A DNA stretch of 47,283 nucleotides, taken from positions 28,043 to 75,325 of the forward strand of contig NZ_GL870929.1 in assembly GCF_000190695.1 (NCBI RefSeq). The letters run 5' to 3'. Origin of the DNA: Kingella denitrificans ATCC 33394. GTDB lineage: Bacteria; Pseudomonadota; Gammaproteobacteria; Burkholderiales; Neisseriaceae. The notes below the pieces were generated by a model. The model did not search any database. It had not been told where the DNA came from and saw only the letters and a program-made list of their open reading frames with translations. Shown one piece after another: positions 17,495 to 25,874 of the stretch (the stretch's first letter is position 1; the number at the start of each line of letters is the position of its first letter). Position numbers and translations under genes: made by a program.

Positions 17495-17514
17495 CGGGAA
17501 AATCATCATACGAA

Positions 17515-17560
17515 AAAGCAGCCTGCACTTTCATGAACCGTGAAAAGTGCAGGCTGCTTT
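17515..17560. terminator. Inverted DUS pair after tal
   Basis: DUS at 17516-17527 and 17548-17559 with A and T flanks, 21 bases after the tal stop. Confidence 0.75.
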
Positions 17561-17586
17561 TTGGCTTTGCAGATGTGTCGGCAATA

Positions 17587-17674
17587 TATAGTGAATTAAA
17601 ATCGCAATGATACGGCGTTGGCTCGCCTTGACGCGGCTCGCCGCCTTGTCTCATTTTCCTTTTAATCCACTATA
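17587..17674. repeat. Correia-like miniature element, 88 bp
   Basis: It starts TATAGTGAATTAAAATCG and ends TTTTAATCCACTATA. It shares the ATACGGCGTTGGCTCGCC core with the other copies and has about 18 extra bases (around 17630-17647), a near-duplicate of the GGCTCGCC block. It lies between the convergent tal and mtrE genes. Confidence 0.8.
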
Positions 17675-17722
17675 AAACGGCCGAACCTGAAAACCGTTCG
17701 GCCGTTGCTTGGCGGCGGAGGG

Positions 17723-19156
17723 TCAGCGGGCTTCCGAAGCAGCCTGCACCGCGGTATCTGGCGTGTCGTGCGTGTACCGTTTCAGGCCGCCGCCCAACAC
17801 TTTATACAAATCCGCCATGTTTTCCAGCAGGCTCAATTCGGTGGCGAGCAGGTTGCTGCTGGCCGAATAGTTGCTGCGTTCCGCATCGAGCAAATCCAGC
17901 GAGCTGGACACGCCGTGGCGATAGCGCAGGCGCACCAGGCGCAGGCGGTCGGCAAAGGCTTTGCTTTGGGTAACATTGGCATTGTATTGCGCGTTCAGCG
18001 CGGAGCGTGCCGCCAAAGCGTCCGATACTTCGCGGAATGCGGATTCGACCGCCGCTTCATAAGCCACCACGGTTTTTTGCTGGGCGATTTTGGCGGCATC
18101 CAAATTCGCACTATTGCTGCCCCAGTCGAAAATCGGCAGGCCGGCAGAACCGCCGAACGACCATGATTTGCTGCCGCTGCTGAACAGATTGCTCAACTGC
18201 GGGCTGCCGAGGCCCAAGCTGCCGGTCAGGCTGATGCGCGGGAAGAAATTGGCACGCGCCGCGCCGATATTGGCGTTGGCCTGTTTCATGTTGTGCTCTG
18301 CGGCGATGATGTCGGGCCGGTTCAGCAGCAAATCGGACGGCAGGCCGGCGGGCAGCTGGCGGATTTTGAACTGGCGGCTCAAGGGCAGGGCAGCCGGCAG
18401 GTTGTCGGGGATTTTCTGGCTGATGAGCAGTTCGATTTGGTTGCGCGCCACCTCGGCATTTTTAACGGCTTCGGCGTAGCTGGCTTGGGCGGCGGCGATG
18501 GTGGCTTCCTGTTCGCGCAAATCCAAAGCGGAAATCACACCCGCGCGGTAACGCAGTTGCGACAGGCGGTAGGTTTCTTGGCGGGTTTTGAGGACGCGCT
18601 GCGCCAAATCCGCGCTGGCCAGTGCGTATTGTTGGTTGAAATAGGCTTTGGCGACGGTGGATATCAGGCTCAAATGGGTGCTGTCGCGGCTGGCGGCGGT
18701 GGCGAAGTAGCTTTGCAGCGCGGCTTCGCTGCTGTTGCGCACGCGTCCCCACAAGTCCAGCTCGAAGGCGGAAATGCCCAAGCCCACGGAGAAACTGTTA
18801 CCCACGCCTTGCACGTTGCCGCTGCGTGTCGCGCCTGCCGAGCCGTTGAGCGAGGGCAGTTCTGCGCTGCGGGTGATGGCGTATTGGGCGCGGACTTGCT
18901 CCACGTTCAGGTTGGCGGTGCGCAAGTCGGTGTTGTTTTTCAGCGCCAGTTCAATCAATGCGTGCAGGCGCGGGTCGGCAAAATAGTCTTTCCAACCGAG
19001 GGAGGCGGCCTGAATGGCGCGGGTGTCGCTCACTTTGTTGTGGCGGAACTGGCTGCTGGGCAGCTCGACTTCGGGGCGCTCGTATTTGGGCGCGAGGTTA
19101 CACGCGGACAGCGCCAGGCTCACGCCGGTCAGGATAAAGGCTTTTTTCATCATCAT
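17723..19156 (-). CDS. mtrE: Outer-membrane efflux channel lipoprotein, MtrE/OprM type
   Basis: MtrE is the TolC-like outer-membrane duct of the MtrCDE tripartite efflux pump. The protein has a lipoprotein signal ending LALSAC, then APKYERPEVELP and two repeated OEP domains (LRTANLNVEQVRAQY, LLNRPDIIAAEHNMKQANAN, RLRYRHGVSSSLDLLDAER). I start at ATG 19156 (477 residues) because AAGAG lies 6 bases upstream; several ATGs follow in a row. A DUS codes for the extreme C-terminus (VQAASEAR). Confidence 0.92.
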   Translation of the reverse strand: MMMKKAFILTGVSLALSACNLAPKYERPEVELPSSQFRHNKVSDTRAIQAASLGWKDYFADPRLHALIELALKNNTDLRTANLNVEQVRAQYAITRSAELPSLNGSAGATRSGNVQGVGNSFSVGLGISAFELDLWGRVRNSSEAALQSYFATAASRDSTHLSLISTVAKAYFNQQYALASADLAQRVLKTRQETYRLSQLRYRAGVISALDLREQEATIAAAQASYAEAVKNAEVARNQIELLISQKIPDNLPAALPLSRQFKIRQLPAGLPSDLLLNRPDIIAAEHNMKQANANIGAARANFFPRISLTGSLGLGSPQLSNLFSSGSKSWSFGGSAGLPIFDWGSNSANLDAAKIAQQKTVVAYEAAVESAFREVSDALAARSALNAQYNANVTQSKAFADRLRLVRLRYRHGVSSSLDLLDAERSNYSASSNLLATELSLLENMADLYKVLGGGLKRYTHDTPDTAVQAASEAR

Positions 19157-19174
19157 AAACATCTCTTGTTCGGG

Positions 19175-19215
19175 GTGCAGGCTGCTTTTCGTGGTTGCTT
19201 CAAAGCAGCCTGCAC
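19175..19215. repeat. Inverted DUS pair between mtrD and mtrE
   Basis: DUS at 19176-19187 and 19203-19214 make a stem inside the operon, in the 67-base gap between mtrD and mtrE. As a partial terminator or mRNA stability element it could set the MtrE level relative to MtrCD; this is inference. Confidence 0.7.
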
Positions 19216-19223
19216 CGTGGTTT

Positions 19224-22200
19224 TTAATATTTCTGCGGTATATCCATGTCTTCTTCATCGGGAATCAAATCCAATTCGCCCTGCACGGGGTCGGATCTGC
19301 CCTTGAAGATTTTGCGCACGATTAAATAGAACACGGGCACAAAGAAGACGGACAGGAAGGTACCGATGAGCATACCCCAGAACACAGCGGTACCGATGGC
19401 GCGCTGGCTGGCGGACGATGCACCCGATGCGATATACAGCGGCACAACACCCAAGATGAACGCGAACGAGGTCATCAGAATCGGACGGAAGCGCAGCTTG
19501 GCGGCGCGCAGCACTGCATCGCCCACCGATTTGCCGGAGTCTTGCAGCAGTTTGGCGTATTCGATAATCAAAATCGCGTTTTTGGCACTCAGGCCCATCA
19601 CGGTAATCATACCCACCGTGAAATAGGTGTCCATGCTGTATTGGCGGATAACCGCGCCGGTGGCGACGCCCAAAATACCCAGCGGCACCACCATAATCAC
19701 GGCCATCGGAATCGACCAGCTTTCATACAGCGCCGCCAATGCCAAGAATACGGCCACGGCGGCCAACGCGTAAAGCATATTGGTTTGGGAAGAGCCTTTG
19801 GCTTCTTCTCGCGATTGGCCCGCCCATTCCAAGCTGTAGTTGCCGTCCAGTTCGGACACCAGCCGTTTCACTTCCGCCATGGCATCGCCGGTGGCTTTGC
19901 CCGCGGCGGGCGCACCCGATAACGACATGGCCGGATAGCCGTTGAAACGCTGGCTTTGCTCCACGCCTTTCACCCAAGAAACGGTGGCGAAGGTGGACAA
20001 TGGAATCAAAGTGCCGTTGGAAGAGGGCACGGTGAGCGCCAGAATATCTTCCGGCTGCATGCGCGCTTCTGCGGCAGCCTGCACAATCACGCGTTGCAAA
20101 CGTCCGTCGTTCGGGAAGTCGTTCACATAGCTGGACGACATGGCCGAACCCAGCACGCTGTTGATGCTGGCAAAGCTCACGCCGTTGGCGGCTGCGGCGG
20201 TACGGTCGATTTCGATTTTTAACTGCGGCGCGTCTTCCAAACCGGAAGCGCGGACGGCTTGCGCGTTGAACATTTGCGGATTCTCGCGCATTTTCGCCAT
20301 CAGTTCGTTGCGCTTGGCGACCAAATCGTCATGATTGGCGGTGCCGCGCTGTTGCAGATAGAAGCTGAAGCCTGAATCGTTGCCCAGTTCCATAATCGGC
20401 GGCGGGTTCATGGAAAATGCGAAGCCGTCTTCCAGCACGCCGCTGACCGCGCCGGTAATTTTTTTGGCCACGCTGTCGGCATCGCTGCCTTTGGCGGTGC
20501 GTTCGGACCAATCTTTGAGCATGATGAAGCCCATGCCCATATTTTGCCCGCTGCCGCTGAAGCTAAAGCCGGATACGGTAATCACGTCTTTGACTTCGGG
20601 CATGTTTTTGGCCACGCCCACCAATGTGTTGAGCGCTTTTTCCGTGCGTTCCTGCGTTGCGCCGGTGGGCAGTTGCAGGCTGGTCATGATAAAGCCTTGG
20701 TCTTCGCCGGGCAAGAAGGATGTGGGCAGCTTTTTAATCATCACTACCGCAACGGCCATAATGCCCAAGTAAATCACAAAGGTAACAAACGATTTACGCA
20801 AAACGGCGGCAATCCAGCCGGAATATTTGCGCGTGCCGGTATTGAATGTGCGGTTAAACCAGCCGAAGAAGCCGCCCTTGGTGTGGTTGTGCCCTTTGGG
20901 AATCGGTTTCAGCATGGTGGCACACAACGCTGGGGTGAGCGTTAAGGCCAAGAATGCCGAGAATCCGATGGCAAACACCATGGTGAGCGAGAACTGGCGG
21001 TAAATATTACCCGATGCGCCGCTCAACATTGACAACGGCACAAATACGGAAATCAAAACGGCGGTAATGCCGACAATGGCGCCGGAAATTTGGCTCATGG
21101 CTTTGCGCGTGGCGGCTTTGGGCGGCAGGCCTTCTTCCGCCATGATGCGTTCCACGGCTTCCACCACCACAATCGCATCGTCCACCACAATACCGATAAC
21201 CAGCACCATGGCGAACATGGTCATTACGTTAATCGACATGCCCAAATACGAAATGGCGGCGAACGCGCCCAACAACGAAACGGGGACGACGATGGTCGGA
21301 ATCAGCGTGTAGCGGAAATTCTGCAGGAACAGGAACATCACGATGAATACCAACACAATGGCTTCGCCCAGCGTGCTGATTACTTTCTTAATCGACAGGT
21401 CCACGAAGGTTGAAGTGTCGTAAGGCGATGACCATGTAACGCCTGCGGGGAAGTATTTCTGCAATTCCGCCATTTTGGCTTTAACATCGGAAGCAGCCTG
21501 CAGTGCGTTACCGGTATTGGACAGCGACACGGCCATACCGGCGGCTTCTTTGCCGTTCAGGAACGACGAAGAACTATAGTCTTGGCTGCCCAGTTTGATT
21601 TCCGCCACGTCTTTCAGGTAAACATTGGCACCGTTGGTGTTTTGTTTCAGGAAGATGTTGCCGAATTCTTCGGGGGTTTTCAGCTGGCCTTCCGCCGATA
21701 CGGTGGCGGTGATTTGCTGGCCTTTCACATTGGGCGTGTTGCCGAGTGCGCCCACCGACAGTTGCGCGTTTTGCGCCCGGATGGCGGTGCTGATATCGCT
21801 GAACGACAGGTTGTAGTTTTTCAGTTTGACGGGGTCCACCCAAATACGCATGGCGCGTTGCGAACCGAACAGGCGAACGTTGCCCACACCGTCCACTCGC
21901 TGCAATTCGGGAACGATGTTGCGTTGCGCATAGTCTTTCAGCTCTTCGGCGGATTTGGTGTCGGAATCCAAAAACACAATCATCAGGAAGTTGGAGCGCG
22001 CTTTGGACACGGTAATACCGTTGGTCTGCACCACGGAGGGCAGCTGCGCGGTCACTTCCGACAATTTGTTCTGTACGTTCATTTGCGCCAAATCTTCGTC
22101 GGTATCGGGCGTGAAGGTCAGCGTTACGCTGCCCGAACCGTTGGAAGAGGCGGAAGTGCTCATGTAATCCAAGCCTTCCACGCCGTACATATTGCGCTCG

Positions 22201-22394
22201 ATAACGGCCAGCACGCTGTCTTCCATCACTTGTGCCGAAGCGCCGGGATAAGCGGCGGTCAGCGTGATGGTGGGCGCGGCCACGGACGGATATTGCGAAA
22301 TGGGGAGTTTGCGAATCCCCATCACACCCGCAATCATGATGAAGATGGAGATGACCAATGCGAAAATGGGCCGGTCGATAAAGAATTTAGCCAT
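19224..22394 (-). CDS. mtrD: RND efflux transporter MtrD (HAE1 family)
   Basis: MtrD is the proton-driven inner-membrane pump of MtrCDE, exporting hydrophobic drugs, detergents and antimicrobial peptides. The 1056-residue protein begins MAKFFIDRPIFALVISIF, typical of AcrB/MtrD. It has the transmembrane proton-relay motif GIVVDDAIVVVEAVER, repeated porter domains, and the second-half MTSFAFILGVVPL. It lies 15 bases behind mtrC. One in-frame DUS codes for LQAASD. Length equals the family norm. Confidence 0.95.
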   Translation of the reverse strand: MAKFFIDRPIFALVISIFIMIAGVMGIRKLPISQYPSVAAPTITLTAAYPGASAQVMEDSVLAVIERNMYGVEGLDYMSTSASSNGSGSVTLTFTPDTDEDLAQMNVQNKLSEVTAQLPSVVQTNGITVSKARSNFLMIVFLDSDTKSAEELKDYAQRNIVPELQRVDGVGNVRLFGSQRAMRIWVDPVKLKNYNLSFSDISTAIRAQNAQLSVGALGNTPNVKGQQITATVSAEGQLKTPEEFGNIFLKQNTNGANVYLKDVAEIKLGSQDYSSSSFLNGKEAAGMAVSLSNTGNALQAASDVKAKMAELQKYFPAGVTWSSPYDTSTFVDLSIKKVISTLGEAIVLVFIVMFLFLQNFRYTLIPTIVVPVSLLGAFAAISYLGMSINVMTMFAMVLVIGIVVDDAIVVVEAVERIMAEEGLPPKAATRKAMSQISGAIVGITAVLISVFVPLSMLSGASGNIYRQFSLTMVFAIGFSAFLALTLTPALCATMLKPIPKGHNHTKGGFFGWFNRTFNTGTRKYSGWIAAVLRKSFVTFVIYLGIMAVAVVMIKKLPTSFLPGEDQGFIMTSLQLPTGATQERTEKALNTLVGVAKNMPEVKDVITVSGFSFSGSGQNMGMGFIMLKDWSERTAKGSDADSVAKKITGAVSGVLEDGFAFSMNPPPIMELGNDSGFSFYLQQRGTANHDDLVAKRNELMAKMRENPQMFNAQAVRASGLEDAPQLKIEIDRTAAAANGVSFASINSVLGSAMSSSYVNDFPNDGRLQRVIVQAAAEARMQPEDILALTVPSSNGTLIPLSTFATVSWVKGVEQSQRFNGYPAMSLSGAPAAGKATGDAMAEVKRLVSELDGNYSLEWAGQSREEAKGSSQTNMLYALAAVAVFLALAALYESWSIPMAVIMVVPLGILGVATGAVIRQYSMDTYFTVGMITVMGLSAKNAILIIEYAKLLQDSGKSVGDAVLRAAKLRFRPILMTSFAFILGVVPLYIASGASSASQRAIGTAVFWGMLIGTFLSVFFVPVFYLIVRKIFKGRSDPVQGELDLIPDEEDMDIPQKY

Positions 22395-22409
22395 GTGCCG
22401 TGGTCTCCG

Positions 22410-23708
22410 TTATTTTTCTGCGGAAGCGGCGGATGCGGAAGAAGCAGCCTGCACTTTCGGTGCGGCAGGTGTTGCAGAAGCAGCCTGCACTTCGGAAGTG
22501 GCGGCAGCCTGCGCTGGTGCGGAAGCTGCGGCGGCCGGTTTTTGCGTTTGCGGCGGTGTCCATTCTTTCGGCTGCACTTTTTGCGCGCCGGACATGGCGG
22601 CCAGCATCGTGCCTTCCACAATTACTTTGTCGCCCGCTTTCAAGCCTTCGGTGATAATCCAGTTTGTACCTTTTTGGCCCACCACTTTCACAGGGCGCGG
22701 CTCCATTTTGCCTTCGGGCGTCACCACCATCACGGTGTCTTTTTCGCCGCGTGTTACGGCTTGCTGCGGCACGAGGAACGCATTCAAAACGCCGGCCAGC
22801 GGCAGTTTCACGCGCACGAACATGCCGCTCATCAACGCCTGGTCGGGGTTGGGCACGGCGGCGCGCACCATGACTTGGCCGGTGCTTTCTTCCACCGAGC
22901 TGTCGATAAACAGCAGGCGGCCTTTGTGTTCGTATTCGCTGCCGTCTTCCAAAAGGATGCTCACTTCCACACCGTCGTTACGCACGCGGTCGCCGGCAAG
23001 CAGTTGTTGGCGCAGGCGCAGCAAATCGGTGGACGATTGCTGGATATTCACATACAGCACGTCGGTTTGGCGGATGGTGGCCATTTGCGTGCTGCCTGCG
23101 CTGACCAACGCGCCTTCGGTCACCAAAGACTGGCCGATAATGCCGCTGATGGGCGCGGTGATATTGGCGTGGTTCACATTGACCTGTGCGGAGCGGATGG
23201 CGGCTTGCGCTGCTTTAATCGAGGCTTCTGCCGAACGTTTAGCCAGCACGGCCGCGTCATATTCTTGTTTGCTGATGGCATCGGCGGCAACCAAAGGCTG
23301 GTAGCGTGCCAAATCGGCATTGGCTTTGGCGGCGGAGGCTTGCGCGCTCAACAGGCTTGCGCGTGCGTTTTCCAGCGTGGCGCGGTAGGCCGCATCGTCC
23401 AGTTGGTACAATGGCTGTCCTTGGCGGACAAAGGTGCCTTCTTCAAACAGGCGGCGTGTGACGATGCCGCTCACTTGCGGCACAATCACGGCGGAGCGTA
23501 TGGCTTCCAAGCGGCCGGGCAGTTCGGTTTCAATCAGGACGTTTTCGGGCTTCACGGTCACCACGTTCACGGACGGAACATGCGCGGCTTTTGCGGCAGC
23601 GGCGGCTTTTTGCGCTTCTTCTGAATTTTCTGATTTGTTGCAAGCAGTTAAGGCGAGCAATGTGGCGGCTGCCAAGGCTGCGTAACGCCAGGGTTTCGGT
23701 GTTGCCAT
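22410..23708 (-). CDS. mtrC: Membrane fusion lipoprotein MtrC
   Basis: MtrC is the periplasmic adaptor joining MtrD to MtrE. The 432-residue protein has a lipobox (LALTAC), a lipoyl/barrel-sandwich region (ELPGRLEAIRSAVIVPQVSG), an alpha-helical hairpin with Ala-rich repeats, and a beta-barrel domain. I start at ATG 23708 (MATPKPWRY), with AGGAAG upstream; a longer frame to 23798 would include the promoter. The last 40 residues are Ala/Ser-rich and carry two DUS-encoded VQAAS repeats. Confidence 0.93.
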   Translation of the reverse strand: MATPKPWRYAALAAATLLALTACNKSENSEEAQKAAAAAKAAHVPSVNVVTVKPENVLIETELPGRLEAIRSAVIVPQVSGIVTRRLFEEGTFVRQGQPLYQLDDAAYRATLENARASLLSAQASAAKANADLARYQPLVAADAISKQEYDAAVLAKRSAEASIKAAQAAIRSAQVNVNHANITAPISGIIGQSLVTEGALVSAGSTQMATIRQTDVLYVNIQQSSTDLLRLRQQLLAGDRVRNDGVEVSILLEDGSEYEHKGRLLFIDSSVEESTGQVMVRAAVPNPDQALMSGMFVRVKLPLAGVLNAFLVPQQAVTRGEKDTVMVVTPEGKMEPRPVKVVGQKGTNWIITEGLKAGDKVIVEGTMLAAMSGAQKVQPKEWTPPQTQKPAAAASAPAQAAATSEVQAASATPAAPKVQAASSASAASAEK

Positions 23709-23789
23709 ATAATAAATCTTCCTTTGACGGGGTGCAGGCTGCTTTTGTAAAGAAAGCGGCCGACTATTGAAAATAATGGAAAATGCGGT

Positions 23790-23818
23790 ATTATACATAC
23801 ATTGATGAATGTTGTTAA
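23790..23818 (-). promoter_or_regulatory. mtrCDE promoter with dyad operator in the spacer
   Basis: On the minus strand a TTAACA -35 (23813-23818) and a perfect TATAAT -10 (23790-23795) are exactly 17 bases apart. The spacer holds the dyad ACATT-GATG-AATGT (23799-23812). Position and symmetry fit binding by the divergently encoded TetR-type MtrR; binding itself is inferred. The arrangement parallels the gonococcal mtr locus, where an inverted repeat sits inside the promoter. Confidence 0.65.
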
Positions 23819-23886
23819 CCTATTTCCATTATATTTGCGCATTTTATTGTCAATATATCAATGCTATCAAGAACAAAAGGCCGTTT

Positions 23887-24510
23887 ATGAGAAAAACCAA
23901 ACAGGAAGCACAAAAAACACGCCAGCACTTGCTGAATGCCGCTTTGGAAATTTTCTGGCGCATGGGCGTTACCCGCGCCACATTGCAGGAAATTGCGCAG
24001 CAGGCGGGGGTGACGCGCGGTGCGCTGTATTGGCATTTTTCCAATAAAGAGGCCTTGTTTGAATCGTTGTTCGAGCAGCATTATTCGGTGTTTATGGAAA
24101 AACTGGACGACGGCGCGCTGAACAATGCCGCCGATGTGTGGGAGCATTTGCGCCAGAGCCTGTTCGATTTGTTCCGCCTGCTGGAAGAAAATGAGCAGCA
24201 GCGGAAATTTTGCCAGGTCATGTTTCTGAAATGCGAGCAGACGGAAAGCAACCAAACGCTGACCGAATTGGCTGGGCATTATCATTCGGTGTGCCGCCGG
24301 CAGATTACCCGCGCGTTGCAGTTGAGCCAGGCGCAGGGCAGGCTGCCGGAACATGCGGATATTGAGTTGGCGGCGATTTATCTGGAGAGCAATTTGGTCG
24401 GTTTGATGAAGATGTGGTCGAACGATACGTCGCGGTTTGCATTGTCGGAAACTGCGCGCAAGGTGATTGATGCGAGCATGCAGACGTTGCAGGCGGGTTT
24501 TTTGAAATAA
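23887..24510 (+). CDS. mtrR: TetR-family repressor MtrR
   Basis: MtrR represses mtrCDE in neisseriae and responds to hydrophobic agents. The 207-residue protein has an N-terminal helix-turn-helix (ATLQEIAQQAGVTRGALYWHF, about residues 33-53) and a ligand/dimer domain typical of TetR efflux regulators. I start at ATG 23887 (MRKTKQEAQK); the frame extends upstream to 23809 through the operator. It is divergent from mtrC with a 178-base AT-rich intergenic region. Confidence 0.92.
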   Translation: MRKTKQEAQKTRQHLLNAALEIFWRMGVTRATLQEIAQQAGVTRGALYWHFSNKEALFESLFEQHYSVFMEKLDDGALNNAADVWEHLRQSLFDLFRLLEENEQQRKFCQVMFLKCEQTESNQTLTELAGHYHSVCRRQITRALQLSQAQGRLPEHADIELAAIYLESNLVGLMKMWSNDTSRFALSETARKVIDASMQTLQAGFLK

Positions 24511-24522
24511 ATGGTGGTTCAT

Positions 24523-24562
24523 GTGCAGGCTGCTTTTTGGGGGATTTGAAAGCAGCCTGCAT
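24523..24562. terminator. Inverted DUS pair after mtrR
   Basis: DUS at 24524-24535 and 24550-24561 face each other, 13 bases past the mtrR stop, with T- and A-rich flanks. Confidence 0.75.
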
Positions 24563-24641
24563 TTTAATTTGTATTGCTAAACCAATCAGTTAATTGCCGT
24601 ATAGCCTTGCCGTGGTGCAGGCTGCTTTTGTCGGTTAAAAC

Positions 24642-24682
24642 AAAAACCGTACCACATCGGTTTTGATGGCGGTACGGTTTTT
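24642..24682. terminator. Bidirectional hairpin between mtrR and exbD
   Basis: AAAAACCGTACC (24642-24653) and GGTACGGTTTTT (24671-24682) form a perfect 12 bp stem with A/T runs on both sides. It lies between convergent genes and is nested inside a wider inverted DUS pair (24616-24627 and 24692-24703). This is a clear non-DUS intrinsic terminator for both directions. Confidence 0.8.
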
Positions 24683-24705
24683 GTGTTCAAAAAGCAGCCT
24701 GCACT

Positions 24706-25155
24706 TTATTTGGCCGGCGCTTTGGCTGCTTGAAAGCGGAAGGCGACTTTGGCCAAGCCAGCTTCTTTGGCCGCTTCCAACACTTTTACCACGTTGTCGT
24801 ATGCGGTGTCTTTGTCCGCGTCAATCGCAATGATGGTGTCCGGATTGGTTTTGGCGATTTCTTGGAAGCGCTGTTTCACGGCTTCCAAATCCACTTTCTG
24901 TGCCGAATCCGCGCCGATGGCGTAATTACCCGAAGCATCCACGGCAATTTCCAGCGGGTTGATGTCCATTTTGTTTTGGTTGTCGTTGGTTTTGCTGCTG
25001 GCCACGGGCAAGTTCATCGGAATGGAGTGCGTCATCACCGGCATGGTAATCATGAAGACGATGAGCAGCACCAACATCACGTCCACCAAAGGCGTTACGT
25101 TGATGTCGCTCATGGGCGCATCTTCGTCATGGTCGTTCATTGAGCCGAAAGCCAT
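24706..25155 (-). CDS. exbD: Biopolymer transport protein ExbD
   Basis: ExbD works with ExbB to couple the proton gradient to TonB. The 149-residue protein has a short cytosolic N-terminus (DEDAPMSDINVTPLVDVML), one membrane segment containing the essential Asp (PLVDVMLVLLIVFMI), and a periplasmic domain. It has an AGGAG ribosome binding site and follows exbB by three bases. Order in the transcript is tonB-exbB-exbD. Confidence 0.93.
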   Translation of the reverse strand: MAFGSMNDHDEDAPMSDINVTPLVDVMLVLLIVFMITMPVMTHSIPMNLPVASSKTNDNQNKMDINPLEIAVDASGNYAIGADSAQKVDLEAVKQRFQEIAKTNPDTIIAIDADKDTAYDNVVKVLEAAKEAGLAKVAFRFQAAKAPAK

Positions 25156-25158
25156 GGC

Positions 25159-25818
25159 TTACTCCTTGTGGTTAATCAGTTGGACGTGCAGGTCGTGGGC
25201 ATAATTGTGCAGTGTGCGCGACAGGTTTTTGTTGCCGCGGCTGAAACAGTTGTAAGCCAGCACGGCGGGAATCGCCACAAACAGACCCACGGCGGTGGCC
25301 ACCAGCGCCTCGCCAATCGGTCCGGACACTTCGGCAATGCTCATTTGGCCGCTTTTGCTAATGTTGATTAAGGCGTGGTAAATCCCCCAAACGGTACCCA
25401 ACAGGCCGATAAACGGCGCGGTCGAACCGATGGTGGCCAAAGCCGTCATGCCGCCTTCGAAACGGCTCATAATTTTGCTGGCGCTGTGGCGCACTTCGCG
25501 CTCCAGAAATTCAGGTTCTGGCAGGCTGCCGGAAAGCTGTTGCAGGCTGCCGTCGCGGAAACGGCGTTGCGCTGTCAAAGCGTCCAACGTCAGCTCGCTG
25601 ATGGGCGAAGGCGTTTGTTTGGCCGCTTTTTCTGCACCTGCCAGCGTTTTGGACGACCAGATGGCTTCGCTGGCGGCGGCATTGGCTTTTTTGGCGGCAA
25701 CGTGGCGGATGCTGCGTAGCACAATCACGCACCATGTGCAGATGCTCATGGAAATCAGAAACAGGAACACGCCGATAAGGACGGGATCGCCTTGTTGGAA
25801 TACTAAACCTAAATTCAT
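25159..25818 (-). CDS. exbB: Biopolymer transport protein ExbB
   Basis: ExbB is the pentameric proton-channel partner of ExbD and TonB (MotA/TolQ/ExbB family). The 219-residue protein has three membrane segments (about 15-40, 130-150, 175-200) and the family motifs LATIGSTAPFIGLLGTVWGI and EALVATAVGLFVAIPAVLAYN. It starts at ATG 25818 with AAAGAGAG upstream. Confidence 0.94.
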   Translation of the reverse strand: MNLGLVFQQGDPVLIGVFLFLISMSICTWCVIVLRSIRHVAAKKANAAASEAIWSSKTLAGAEKAAKQTPSPISELTLDALTAQRRFRDGSLQQLSGSLPEPEFLEREVRHSASKIMSRFEGGMTALATIGSTAPFIGLLGTVWGIYHALINISKSGQMSIAEVSGPIGEALVATAVGLFVAIPAVLAYNCFSRGNKNLSRTLHNYAHDLHVQLINHKE

Positions 25819-25874
25819 GAATACTCTCTTTCAGGGATAAAAATTAAAAAACAGTTCGAAAAGCAGCCTGCACG

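Noticed and set aside
21582..23624. 680-codon plus-strand frame across mtrD and mtrC
   Set aside because: It crosses the mtrC-mtrD junction in antisense and has no recognisable domain.
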